From: Chelonoidis abingdonii
Taxonomy: Eukaryota > Chordata > Testudines > Testudinidae
NCBI RefSeq assembly: GCF_003597395.2
Contig: NC_133771.1
Coordinates: 52,500,071-52,564,070, forward strand
Direction of reading: 5' to 3'
DNA: 64,000 nt
In this document: in pieces, positions 10,746 through 23,205 of the stretch
Layout of the letters: each line of letters begins with the position of its first letter
How positions within the stretch are numbered: the stretch's first letter is position 1
The notes under the pieces: generated by a model
Seen by the model: only the letters and a program-made list of their open reading frames with translations
The model's database searches: none
What the model was told of the DNA's origin: nothing
Program-made: the position numbers and the translations under genes

Positions 10746-11394
10746 TTCCTCTTTAAACCTTTGGCTTCTCCCTTTGTTCCATTTGTCTGGCCACAGCCCC
10801 TTTCAAAACAGGAGCGGTCATTTTTGACCAAGACCTCCTGTTAGGAAATAATCTCCACTCCTTGATGTCCCAAATTTCTCACCTCTGCCCTTTAGGGCCT
10901 GTTTTTCAAGTCCCGGGTCCAGTTCTTTGATGGTCATGGTTTTTTTCAGAGTTCTGTATCATATCCCTTGTCTTAACAAAGGCTTTATTCATTACTTTGG
11001 TTTGTCTTACCAAAAAGCCTCCCCTGTTCCCCCAAACAAAGTGTTGTTTCCCAAATCCATTCCCAAATCCATTCACAGTATCTACTCTACTTTTACCCTG
11101 ACCAGATAGACATCCACAAGAGGTGTTTGCTTTTAAGCAATTTGTATTAGGCTAATTGTCTAGGGAGGGCAAAAAGATCTTTTAGGGATGGTAATTAACT
11201 TCCTTTCAAAGGCTTATATTTCTGGACAAACAGATAGATTCTGACCTGCTAGGTGACATCCATTCCACATCTTTGTCTGCATTTGGACTGTAGCTTGTAG
11301 ACTTTCATAATCCCATTTTAACACAGTGCTATTCCATAGTTAACATCGCTGTGAACAGACAGCAGATCCTTATTCACACTCACCTCAAAACCAG
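10746..11394. other. EYS intron, no recognised feature
   Basis: Non-coding; includes a 13-bp direct duplication (CCCAAATCCATTC, twice) near 11050-11080. Confidence 0.45.
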
Positions 11395-11580
11395 AGGTTC
11401 TCTTATAAAATTACAGCCACTGTAAGCGCGCTTGCATAGTCACATTATGCTAATGGGAGAAAGCTCTCTCATCGACATAATAAAACCAACTCAACAAGTG
11501 GTGGTAGCTATGTTGGCAGGAGAGCGTCTTCTGCTGACAGACCGCTGTGCACATGAGCACTTATGCTGGTAAAAGTTGTC
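11395..11580. mobile_element. hAT-like MITE fragment
   Basis: Contains GGCAGGAGAGCGTCTTCTGC and TGCTGACAGACCGCTGTGCA, similar in kind to the interior of the element at 8708-9005. No clear ends. Confidence 0.4.
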
Positions 11581-11984
11581 ACTGATTTTGGAAGCATTTT
11601 CCATGCCCTTCTCAACCCTGATTGCCAACGATTTTTGTCTTCTTTTGATTTAAACAGAGAATACTCTGGTTTACTTTTATATATTTGGAACATTGCACTG
11701 ACATTGTGACATTGTGACAAGAGAAGTAGCTCTCCCTTTTCTCCCTTTACCCTTTTATTCTCTCACTTTTCACTGTAGAAGAATGGAGCTATTATACGGG
11801 ACAAAATATTATGAGTAGAAACTTAGCTCTCTTTTCTTTGAAACTTCAGTCCTTAAAATGGTATTTAAAAATTAGTTAAAAAGCTGACAGAACAGCACAG
11901 AGCACAACTGACCATATCTGGCTCCATGGTAACTTTCCATTTCCTGGCTAGAGAACCATCTGCCAGATTTTTTGTTTGTTTGTT

Positions 11985-13775
11985 TTGTAAGTGGAGGGTG
12001 TATTCAGGAAGGCCAAAGCAGCTAGCAAGGGATGTGAAGGGTAACAAGAAGGGTTTCTACAGATATGTTAGCCACAAGAAGAAGGTCAGGGAAAGTGTGG
12101 GACCCTTACTGAATGGGGGAGGCAACCTAGTGACAGATGACGTGGAAAAAGCTGAAGTACTCAATACTTTTTTTGCCTTGGTCTTCACAGACAAGGCCAG
12201 CTCCCAGACTGCTGCACTGGGCAGCACAATATGGGGAGGAGGTGAGCAGTCCGCAGCGGTAAAATAACAGGTTAAGGACTATTTAGAAAATCTGGACATG
12301 CACAAGTCCATGGGGGGCCAGATGCAATGCATCTGAGGGTGCTGAGGGAGTTGGCTGATATGATTGAAGAGCCATTGGCCATAATCTTTGAAAACTCGTG
12401 GTGATCGGGGGACATCCTAGATGATTGGAAAAAAGCAAATAGGCCCATCTTTAAAAAAGGGAAGAAGGAGAATCTGGGGAACTACAGACCGGCCAACCTC
12501 ACCTGGAAAAATAATGGAGCAAGTCCACAAGGAATCAATTTTGAAGCACTTGGAGGAGAGGAAGGTGATCAGGAACAGTCAACGTGGATTCACCAAGTCA
12601 TGTCTGACCAACCTGATTGCCTTCTATGATGAGATAACTGGCTCTGTGGATATGGGGAAAGCGGTGGACGTGATATACCTTAACTTTAGCAAAGCTTTTG
12701 ATATAGTCTCCCACAGGTGGATTGGATGAATGAGCGATAAGGAGGATAGAAAGCTGGCTAGATCATCAGGCTCAGTGGGTAGTGATCAATAGCTCGATGT
12801 CTAGTTGGAAGCCGGTATCAACTGGAGTGCCCCAAGGTTCGGTCTTGGGACTTGTTTTGTTCAACATCTTCATTAATGATCTGGATGATGGGATGGATTG
12901 CACCCTCAGCAAGTTTGTGGATGATACTAAGATGGGGGGAGAGGTAGATACACTGGAAGATAGGGATAGGGTCCAGAGTGACCTAGACAAATTGGAGGAT
13001 TGGGCCAAAAGAAATCTGATGAGGTTCTACAAGGACAAGTGCAGAGTCCTGCACTTAGTGAGGAAGAATCCCATGCACTGCTACAGGCTGGGAACTGACT
13101 GGCTATAAGTGGCCATTCTGCAGAAAAAGACCTGAGGATTACAGTGGACGAGAAGCTGGATATGAGTCAATAGTGTGCCCTTGTTGTCAACAAGGCTAAC
13201 GGCATATTGCGCTGCATTAGTAGGAGCATTGCCAGAGGATCAAGGGAAGTGATTATTCCCCTCTATTCGACATCTGGAGTATTGTGTCCAGTTTTGGGTC
13301 CCCCACTATAGAAAGGATGTGGACAAATTGGAGAGAGTCCAGCGGAGGACAATGAAAATTATTAGGGGGCTGCAGCACATGACTTATGAGGAGAGACTGA
13401 GGGAACTGGGCTTATTTAGTCTGCAGAAAAGAAGAGTGAGAGGGGATCTGATAGCAACCTTCAACTACCTGAAGGGATGTTCCAAAGAGGATGAAGCTAG
13501 GCTGTTCTCAGTGGTGACAGATGACAGAACAAGGAGTAATGGTCTCAAGTTGCAGTGGGGGAGGTCTAGGTTGGATATTAGGAAAAACTATTTCACTAGG
13601 AGGGTGGTGAAGCACTGGAATGGGTTACCTAAGGAGGTGGTGGAATCTCCATCATTAGAAGTTTTTACGGCCAAGCTTGACAAAACCATGGCTGCGATGA
13701 TTTAGTTGGGGTTGTACTAGATGACCTCCTGAGGTCTCTTCCAACCCTAATCTTCTATGATTCTATTCATCATCA
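11985..13775 (+). mobile_element. CR1 LINE, 5'-truncated, ORF2 pseudogene
   Basis: The order of reverse transcriptase remnants is collinear and on one strand. An ORF2 segment ([14 protein letters not shown]) is at 12035-12100. It is followed by FSKAFDIVSHR at about 12690, GVPQGSVLGLVLFNIFINDL at about 12830 and FVDDTKM at about 12920. The last is the catalytic box with both aspartates kept, where CR1 usually has FADD. The C-terminal region ([20 protein letters not shown]) lies at 13340-13700. Frameshifts and stops separate the segments, so no full-length protein can be made. The 3' end is the CR1 tail, GGTTGTACTAGATGACCTCC, ending in TTCTATGATTCTATT near 13770, an ATTCTATG-type terminal repeat. 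Confidence 0.92.
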
Positions 13776-16700
13776 TCTATGTCAATGGCATAGAATTAAA
13801 TCAAGTACCTTGTCACATATGTTTTGAACATTGCTCACAGACATACTTTGTTTCACTTTAGTCAAACACATTTTTCCTCAGACAAATTTTTCCTTTGACT
13901 TTTTTATTTTTTGTGGGAATCTTTTAATATGAAACAAAACAATATTTTTGTTGTTTTAATTCAAAATGAAGTAAACTGTTTCATTTCAGTTCAGTTTGTA
14001 AAACCCAAAACATTTCAGATCCCCCCCAAATACAGTAGAATGGAGGATGTATAGCTTTTAGCCCCACTTTTTTTCTACTCTGTAACTTTTCAAAACTTTC
14101 TCAAGTTTTGAAAATTTTTTAAACTGAAACAAAAATTTAAATGTGAAAAGTATGAAAATTTTCATTTTGTTTCATTTGAAAATTTCTCTTCATTTAAAAA
14201 AAACCAGTTGAACACAATATTTTCCCATGACAATTTTCACTTTTGATAAAACATCATGTTTTAGGGGAAATAATATTGACCAGATCTAATACATAATTTT
14301 AAGCACATGCATAAGTGCTTTACTGAACAGGGCAAGACTACTGAATCAGGGCCTTGCTGCATATTTATATCAGTGTGACTCTAGACACTCTCAAGCATAC
14401 TGCATTGCATGGTACATTCCACACTGTATCCACTGTAGGCTCCTATGCCACTAGAAAGCTTACTCAGTCAAGACAGGGAGCTGCTAGCTGGCAAGTGGAG
14501 GCAGGAGATATGTCTGCTTCTACTCTTAGGTGGCCTGCCCCTTGTCTCCCAGGAGGAGAGACAAAGGTCTGTAAAGCTGGAGAGGTACAGGGACCAACAA
14601 TAGATTGTATATAGAGAAGGGGTGAGGAGGAAGCAGGACCTACACCTTATTCACACAATGGGACGAAGAAGAAGGGGGAAGGGAGTTGAGCTGACTTTGA
14701 GCTGCTAGGCTTTGCTATCCTCTCTGCCTAGCTCCTGTGAACAATGTCAGCCAGCACAGTTTCTTCCTATTCACTCTTCCTCTATCTAAAATCTACCATT
14801 GGCTCCTGGACAGCTCTCTGTCTCCAGTTGCAGGCTTTTTGGAGGGGAAGGTGAAAGATAAGCAGGGTGCCCAAAGCTGCAAGAAGGCTGGGAGTACCTG
14901 GGCTCCAGAAAAGCCTTACAGCACCCAAAGCCACCATCTTCTGTCCCCATCTAGCAGGCAAAGAGAGACAGGCAAGCACTAACTAAGGGAGGGAAGGAAG
15001 ATGGTACCTGATGTTAATTAGGAGAGGGCAGTTGGGACAGTGAAAAATAAGCACCCTGGTTTAACTGACAGGAAGATTATCTCTCCAAACGTGGACAAAA
15101 ACCCCTGCAACCCATGCACCAGGGCCCCAATGACCAAAGTGTGAAGCACCTGTGTTTTTTCATACATCACATTGTAAACAATAGATTTATTAGCATTTAG
15201 TACATGTTATAAGATGCATATAGAATTAAGTTTTTTTCACTATGTAATTTATATAAATCAGTTTTGTAATTGGTAACACTCCTTCACATTAATCTATTAC
15301 AGATTACAAAACAGATTTGATTTTTATAAACCATTATAATCTTTCATTTATAACGTGATGCACAACAACATACAGGTGTTCCACTCTTTGGTAATTTCAC
15401 ATATTACAATGAGTTGTGTCTCACACTGCCGATTTTCTGGGTTGAGAGGTCTGAGTAATTCTACTGATGTCATTCCTAACATTTATTTGAGGTTCCTCAA
15501 TATAGCATTAGTTGTGTGTTCTCTTTTCTCTGTGTTGTTTCCAAAGATCTGTTTGGCTTTTGAAATGATACCACTTATATAGTGGTCTGGGTTCAGCAAA
15601 TGAAGATTACAGTTAAAACTTTCAAAAGTGCCTAAGCAATTTAAGAGCCTAAGAGTCATTTATGAGACTATGTATGTATTGTAATAGTAAGCCAACAGTT
15701 ATGTATGGCAAGGCAAATATGAAACAAAATTTAATGATGTACTTTTTGAATTTTTAACAGAATAGGCTTGGATCACAATCAGTGGAATAATCCTCTAAAA
15801 TAATTCCACCCGTCCATGCTTATGTTCTTTCCATCACCACAAGATTTAGACAAGATTTCTGTGGAGTTATACTTACCTACTTCAGGCTGAATTTGACTGA
15901 TTGTCTTTATCATTGTCTCTTTCATATGCCTGTTACAGAATATTCATCACTCCCAAACTACTATGGACAAGTTCATTTATACTTTAATGGCATATTCCTT
16001 ACTTACACTAGTATAAGAGAACTCAGAATCCGGCCCTCCGTCTTTAACCATAGCTCAATACATTGCTTAGGCCAGGTTCTCATCTCATACTCGGATACAA
16101 AATGGAAGCATTAATAAAAGGATTTTATAAGTAATGGAAAGGAGAAATAAGAAAGGAGATAACTGCCTCTCTGTATCTTCCTTTGGAGACCCTCTCCCTG
16201 CCTGAAAAACAATTTGTTCTTGGGGCTTTATGCTAACCTCTTCCTTAATGATATACCTGTTCAGATATAACCACTTGCATTGTGTTCTGTTTACATTTTA
16301 TGGAGTGGGTAGAGCATTAGGACTGGGCTGACAGCAAGTGACCTGGAAAAAATTCTCTAAATAGAAGGAACAGCAAATCTGATCATCATCCAAGCAGCTC
16401 CCTCAACACTGGCCAGAACCCTTACGATCATGCAGCTTTCTACGTAAGGAAATTCCCCTTGGGCATCTACTGTCAACAAGGTGCTACTTTTAGACTGTAG
16501 ACCTGCACTACTCTGAAGGTGACATTGTGTAACAAACATAGCTAAATATGAGCAACCCACTTGCAGATAGATTTTCATTCCACAAAGCTTTGTAAGTTGG
16601 AGCTTGTATTCCCATTTCAGCATTTTAAAGTTGGTTGAATACATTGGGGGGAAATATATTTCACATGAAAAATGTACTGAGCCTTTGGAATGGCAAATAT

Positions 16701-17454
16701 TATGAGATAATTTAGTTTAAAATATGTATCATTGTGAGTAATATATGCATAGGTGACAGTCCACCGGGAAGGATGTCTCCTTTATTCCTGGGTGGTAAGA
16801 CATATAATAACATAATTAGGGATCCCATAATATAGCCTAACTTGCATATCTTTATATTGCAGAGAAGAAATATCAAACACTGAGGCTCAGTCTAAACCAT
16901 TGTAATACGTACATTTGCTGACCTCTGCGGGATTTATTCTTGTTTTTGGTTACATGAGAGCTCTGTCATTTCTGTTAGCTCTGACTCAGTGCTTCCTGGT
17001 ATTCCTCCCCACCCTGCTCCTTACAATGTATACACATTGTAACTAACACTTTGGATCCAGTGTCATATTCTTGTCTAATATGCAATTTTGAAAAATACAT
17101 GTAGGAACTAGAGGTGTATACTTCCATTCTGGAGCTTCAGTAACTAAACAGACCACTTTTGTATCACTTTCAGGGTTTGTGAGTTCACCAGAACCTTGTA
17201 ATAGAATTACAACTTTACATTTCACTCTTGCCTCTCCCTGGCAGCTGGGCAGGGAGCATGATGGAACTGCTTCTACCTGACAGAGAGCCTGGCAGGGAGG
17301 TGGCAGCAGCCTGTTCCCTGCCTGGGCTCGGCTGCCAGGGACAGGGTCCGAGCACATCAACGGGCGAAGGTGTGGGGGCTCAGTCCCTCCTCTGTTTATG
17401 ATACATAATAGTTTAGTCTTCTATGGGCTGTAACACTTTGGTCTAATTTCAGTG
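13776..17454. other. EYS intron, mostly unrecognised
   Basis: About 3.7 kb of AT-rich sequence. 13880-14290 is a poly-T/poly-A-rich block. Nothing codes, and I could not assign repeats with confidence. Confidence 0.45.
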
Positions 17455-17459
17455 AGACG

Positions 17460-17555
17460 GTGCTGGCTGGTGTTGGTGGCCTGTGATATACAGGAGGTCA
17501 GATTACATGATCTGGTGGTCCCTTCTGACCTTAACCTCTATTACTCTATGCTGAG
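17460..17555 (+). repeat. CR1-like LINE 3' tail fragment
   Basis: Reads GGAGGTCAGATTACATGATC then GGTCCCTTCTGACCTTAA and ends in TATTACTCTATG, the standard 3' end of the CR1/L3-like LINEs in this window (compare 36110-36195). Confidence 0.65.
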
Positions 17556-19392
17556 GCCTTTGACAATTTAAAACCATTAAAAAAATCCATGGCCTTGCTT
17601 TCATGTAATCCCTAGTTATCTGGCCAAATATATATTTGAGTAATTGTATTCTGTTTATGTAAGATTCTCTCTATTTTTAAACTGAATAAAGTATTATTTA
17701 TTTTCTGTTCCAAACTACGGTGTAGTGTTGATGTGAACTATTATATGGTTGTTATTTTCTATCCTAGATGTAGCTGCACTTTTGTTTAAGACGGCGACTA
17801 CTTGTAATTCACAAAACTGTTAACGTAGCTTACAATTCTCCTGTTAATTCGAAGGATGAAACTGCCAATAAATTCTTAGAAGTTGACCTAACCTAGTGGA
17901 GGGTAAAATAGATCAAGTTGGTCATTCTAATTATAACATTACCTAGTGCAAGGGGAACACTTGTTGGGCTCTACTACCTAGAATCCTTAGCAGGCAGCTG
18001 TTGGGTTTGTGACTTTTAAGAGACTACAAAATCAAGCAGGGTGAATTGCTACAACAGAACTCAGGATTTCTGTCTTTTCTTACCACCATCCCACTTCCAT
18101 AAGTACACAATATCACAGCTGCCAAATTTTGTGACACTCAGTGTGTGACATTTTATGTAAATTATTTCTTGAAATATTTAATATTATAATTTGAATTCCC
18201 TGAGGAAGCTCTATAGTTTCCGCAGGTTTAGAACTCTGCCCCATGATGTAATCAAACTACGTATTTATTTACCTTGTGAGATGCATTTATTGTTTAATGA
18301 TCATTTTTACAGGATTAGATAATGAGTCTTATCTTGCTGTCACTGTAACCTGCAACTCTGAATGATATCATAGAATTTTGACATAGCTAAGAGTTACAAT
18401 ATTGGGCCCTCTGTGACTCAGTCCAGGCTCAGTTTACTTCTATCCCTGAATTATTTTTTTTTAATCACTTGGATTGATAATAGCAGCCATAAAAACCTAC
18501 AATTTAAATGATCAATTGAAGGCTTGTGTATTCCTTAAATATGATTGTAGCAGGCTAAGGTCCTTAAGGTGACTTCTTCCAGCTGGCCCTTTTAAATTAC
18601 CCTCAGTTCCCCTCATGCTAGCACCAATGTCTTTCAAAAACAAATAGAATGCAAAACAAAGCCATCTTAACAAAAGTATTTTCCTCCCAGGCATCTCTGT
18701 TGGGGTACAGTCTTCTTGTCTTCCTCCCCTACTTGAAGACCAGATCACATCACCTGTCATTTTTCGCCTGGGATGGGAGAGATCAGCAGGCAAGCAGTCT
18801 TTTCACTGCTAGTGTCTCTCTCTCTAAGGGAAGAGGCACATTATATGCTGCCTTCATTTCAGGAATTTATCATGGCTGGTTTTGCTGAGAAAGAGGGGAG
18901 CCTTATCCCACCCTATACTACTGGGCTCCTTGAACTGGTCCTGGAAATTGTAGGCTGGGTTTTCCTTTCTCCCAGCACCTGCTGCTGCCAGTTTCTATGC
19001 CCTTGTCTATTCCTCCAGAATTCCTGGAATAAGGGTAGCCTGGCCTCCCAAAGTTCCCTCTCTGGCCTTAAAGGGGCAGTATATCCCCTTACAATAATGT
19101 CTGAGATCCACTGCAATATGCTAAACAGTTTTTCCTTGTAGACAACAGATCATGCTTATTTAATGCCCAATTCCTAAATACAAATAGCATATGTATGGTC
19201 AGTGAATCACAGGAGCAGATATTGATATAAACTTGTACGATTTAAAAAGGCAAAGATAAAGAGTAGAAATATTGTCATCTCTATATGAATCAAGTTGACC
19301 TACTTGAGTAACATTACTAACTCCCATCTATCTTCCTACTCCTGTCCATTGACTCATGTCAAAACACTTGCTAAATTTTATATCAATCTTAC
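17556..19392. other. EYS intron, donor side of the EGF exon
   Basis: On the minus strand it begins with GTAAGA at 19392-19387. No named repeat or further exon was seen. Confidence 0.5.
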
Positions 19393-19557
19393 CATCATTG
19401 CAGAGGATTCCAGTTTTTCCATAAGGACAGAGGCAAACAGCATCTTGGCTGGATTTTGGAAAACAAGTAGCACCGTTCCCACATGGATTCTCATCACAAG
19501 TTGTGAACTGACAAAGTTTTCCAGAGTAGAGTCCAGGGCACTCACAGAACCAGTTTT
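19393..19557 (-). CDS. EYS: EYS exon: EGF-like domain
   Basis: A 165-bp exon (55 codons), phase 1 at both ends. The donor is GTAAGA from 19392. The minus-strand frame is ENWFCECPGLYSGKLCQ (C4-C6 of one EGF repeat) followed by a complete six-cysteine EGF domain: CDENPCGNGATC (C1-C3) then CLCPYGKTGILC (C4-C6). The reading frame joins exactly to exon 5149-5331. The EGF followed by LamG order and the wording match the C-terminal half of EYS as I remember it from human. The acceptor is ambiguous. AG at 19559-19558 gives a symmetrical phase-1 exon. AG at 19567-19566 has the better pyrimidine tract but would add 8 bases and change the upstream phase. ORFs in other frames over this exon are shadows. 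Confidence 0.9.
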
Positions 19558-20779
19558 CTGTATCACTGATAGATTTAAATAAAAAAACCTATAAATATCA
19601 AAATACTCTTAAAAGAAAAAGTGCTTTCTTCACTTTCATAAAAATCCAAATAATTTCAGCTTTATTATTGAAACACTTTTTCCTCTTTGCTCTTAGCTCA
19701 TGTTTCAGATATAAACATTTTTTGAACTTATGTAACTTACGCTAGAAATGGATAACTGCTTTATAGGTTACTTGACTTAAAAGGCTCTACTTTCAACAAC
19801 CCAAGCTATATTTTTAATTTATTTCTCCTTTCATTTCACAGTATGTGACTTTTTTCAGAGCTTCTCATTAAGTATTTGTGGTTCTGCCTTTGGAGATAAA
19901 GCTTAAAATAACTGTTAAAGAAAAAACTGCTGTTCCCTAATGTCTTAAAAGGAGAGAGAAAGAGAGAGAGAAATGTAAATACACACAGAACATCTGGATA
20001 TATATTTTAAAAGTATTTGAAATAGCACTTGACAATACAGTAGGACCTGAAAGAAGATATACATTTAAATTGAACCAGAATATTGAAAAGTAACGTCTTC
20101 CTGCATACTTCCTATGTTGTCATTTATGAAGACATTAAATGAATTCAGAAGGATAAGAGAAAAATTAAGATCTAACCAATCTTATTTTCTTTTGAATGGG
20201 ATGAGGAAACAAATATTAGGCAGTTGAGTTAGGTCATTCATATACATTATTTTTAGGGCACATACATATCATGGTAGGGGTTGTGGTATAAACACCTAAC
20301 AGGATAGAGACTTGCATGTAAATAAGATGTTATAGTAATGACTGAAATGCATGCCGTGCATCTCAGGTTATTGTATATTATTCGGATCACTGTCATTAAA
20401 AGTTCCTGATTTTTGTTCTTGATTTATGATAGAAATTAGGTTGACAACAAGACAGCTTGGTTTGTATGGTTGCTACAGATTCTCGATGTACTGAACTTGC
20501 AAACACATCTGTTCTGCACTTGATAAGGTCACACATGCCTACGGGTCTGATTGCAGAAGACGTGATGTGAGCCATGTCAAACCACAGCCATTATGTTTTT
20601 CCTGATAATAACATAATCTTTAGAAAGTTTAATGATAAAAAGTCAAAGGAATGTGACTTTACAAAATATGTTCACTGAGTACAAAATGCAGACAGTCAGA
20701 TTAGATGAAATAATCTAGAGCTGAGAGAACTCCAGCATTTATTAACTGAAGACAATAAATAACTCTGCTGACAGTCTTT
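19558..20779. other. EYS intron upstream of the EGF exon
   Basis: AT-rich. A short GA-rich simple repeat is at 19952-19972; nothing else was recognised. Confidence 0.5.
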
Positions 20780-21250
20780 GTTTCTAACAGTTCATCAGTG
20801 TATTTCAAAACTGACCACCCATCATTCCAGGAGAGGGAGAATCTCAGCTGGAAAGTCTACCAGAATGAATCCTCCTGAATAATGCCTCCAGACACCTTTA
20901 AAAAAGAAAATTGCTATCAGCTGCAGTAATAAATTTCTGTATATAGTCTATTCTATTTATAGGGCTGCTGCAGAGACTGGGAGAGGAATGTAAATGAGAT
21001 ACTGAATTGCTTTGGTCTGTGCAGCACTGAGGAGCCTGCTTTCAACAGTTTTAATATGTTATTATGGAGTTCGGCTAATTAAAAAAGCAATAATCCTACT
21101 GTGAAATCTTCCTGGAAACTTTCAATTGAGCTTGAAGATCTTCTTCTCTCTAATTAATTATCAGATATACTTGTGAGTGGGAGAGTAAGGAACATCATTG
21201 GTGCGGACAATATACAATGAGCTTAATCTTTTCCTCTTTAAAAAAACAAA
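20780..21250. promoter_or_regulatory. Candidate conserved non-coding element (possible intronic enhancer)
   Basis: Unlike its surroundings, this stretch has no repeat signature and looks like normal-complexity single-copy DNA dense in homeodomain-type sites (GGCTAATTAA, TAATTAATTA, CAATAATCC, the last being CRX/OTX-like). EYS is expressed in photoreceptors, where CRX acts. This is inference from motifs only; conservation cannot be tested here. Confidence 0.25.
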
Positions 21251-22679
21251 GCCTTTACATTGGTGATACGTGTCATGTTCTAATTGTGCATTAACATTGT
21301 ACATTTCTGTGCACAGTTATTTGTTGCATTCTGGGAAAGTTTGAAAATTACAATTTTGAGAAAAACAATTACTAGTATTCAGCACATATATCAAGAGGAG
21401 CAAATATAGAACACAATTTTGTACACCATCCCCAAAAATAAAGCAAAGAAAATAATTTTTTTAAAAATCCCCAGAAATATGATGAATGGAAGGTATAGAG
21501 CCTATAATATAGGAACATATAATAACTGACCACAGAGGGGAAAAGTCACAACTAATTAATAAGCATCACTCAGTCAGAACACTGAAATGCAAAGTCACAG
21601 ATGACTTCTTTTTGTCCTTTCCTACAGCAATCTGTGCCTGTGTCTGGTAAAAAAGGGTCAAGGACTTCCATGTTCCAGTAACAACTGAGATGAATTTAAT
21701 GGAAGAAATATATACATACTCCAAAGACATGGGGCCTCTCTCTTTTCTTCCAGATAGGGCTCTGTACTGCTTTGCAAGATGCAGTAATTCAGATCTGTGC
21801 TAACTGGGTTCAAAGTACTATCAAATCAGAATAGTAACCTTTTCCACCCACTCTGTACAAGTGCAAATGACTACAGGGTACAAATCATTGGATATTTATG
21901 TCCAAGAACTGAAGGGAGTGGACAACCAGCAGTCCGATGTAGAGGACAAGAAAATGCCTCAGCATCTTTATGAGGATGTAAACTTAAAGACAAATTTGAA
22001 GTGTCTTCTGAAATATCTTTGTCCAATTGATGACACCTCGATAGAAATTCAAACTGTATATAACCTCTAACATAAGGAGAGCCCTGATCCCTGACTAAGG
22101 ACTCTAGGAGCTACATAAATACAAATAATAGACACCACCACCACCACATGAGTAAAGCGGAGTCATGGAGGGAGGGGGTGAAAATCCTGTTAACTGGGGT
22201 GGAAGAGGGAGGCATTGTAATATTCTGCCTCCAGTATTGTAGTAAGTGAGGAAACAGGGCTTGGTGAGAGGGGCTGCCCTCCATGAGTCTGTGCTTCCCA
22301 GCCGCATTGAGTATTAACTGGTAAATTATGCTGACCGTTTCCTCACTTTACTCTGGAATGCCTCTAACAGTGGAATCTATTAGTACTTGGATAGGAAAAA
22401 AATCCAGAATACTTAGATGGTGCAGGAAGTGGTATTGATGGTGCAGTAGATGGAACTCTTCCCCCTGAATAAGTAGCAAACCAATTCCCCAGTACAATGC
22501 TAGAGGAGCAGTATGGTATTGAGGTGACACCTTTAAGATGAGGTAAAGCTCAGGATGTGATCACTTGTAGTCATTAAATATCCCATTGCCCTTTTTCTTA
22601 GACTAGGAAGGATGGATTATGACCAATTCCTAACACAGGTACAGTTGTTATCTGCTGTATATTCCATTGAATAAATTAT
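21251..22679. other. EYS intron, no recognised feature
   Basis: AT-rich to mixed sequence, short ORFs only. Confidence 0.45.
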
Positions 22680-22879
22680 GTCACCAGATTTGCCTGTTAT
22701 TTTGGGGTACACTCATTTATTAGGTTTAATCTTCTGGGGGTGGGGGCGCGTATTCTGTACTTCTATCAATGTACTTGCTTGTGTCACTTGTGTTCTAATA
22801 TGGAGCTCTACTTCTCCCTTCTGCAAGTTCCCTCCCAATGGAGCTATCCTGCAGGACCTAGGTTCCCTAGAGCTGGGTT

Positions 22880-22945
22880 CTTCCAGCAGCAGAATCAGAC
22901 AAACACACACACATGTATGCACACATGCACACATATATTGGCAGA
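22880..22945. repeat. CA-rich simple repeat
   Basis: Alternating CA/CACATG tract around 22898-22936. Confidence 0.8.
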
Positions 22946-22960
22946 GCAAATCTAAGAGGA

Positions 22961-23205
22961 CCGGGTTAATTAGCACTCCCAAGCTGACACCTTATACGTC
23001 CCTGGAGTCAGTAGGCTGGGTCAAGCAGCATTTCCAAACTGTCAGCCTCATAGGCCATTGGCTTCAGCAGGCTGGGTTAAACAGCACCTACAAGCTGTCA
23101 CCCGCATATGCCAGGGACACCGCACCGGAATAAAGTACGCCTGAGCAGGCTGGGTCAAGCAGCACTTTGAGTCTGCCACCCTCATATGTCACAGATTCAG
23201 CATGT
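22961..23205. repeat. Irregular tandem repeat, four units
   Basis: A unit with GGCTGGGTCAAGCAGCA... and CCTCATA-TGCC recurs with starts near 22961, 23014, 23070 and 23149. The third unit is longer and carries GGAATAAAG. Confidence 0.75.

Noticed and set aside
19295..19582. Plus-strand 95-codon ORF over the EGF exon
   Set aside because: Shadow of the minus-strand EYS exon; the EGF cysteine pattern is only in the minus frame.
22678..23133. 151-codon ORF
   Set aside because: Runs through a CA repeat and tandem units; no protein-like pattern.
22961..23205. CRISPR-like array
   Set aside because: Units are contiguous and degenerate with no unique spacers, and the genome is vertebrate.
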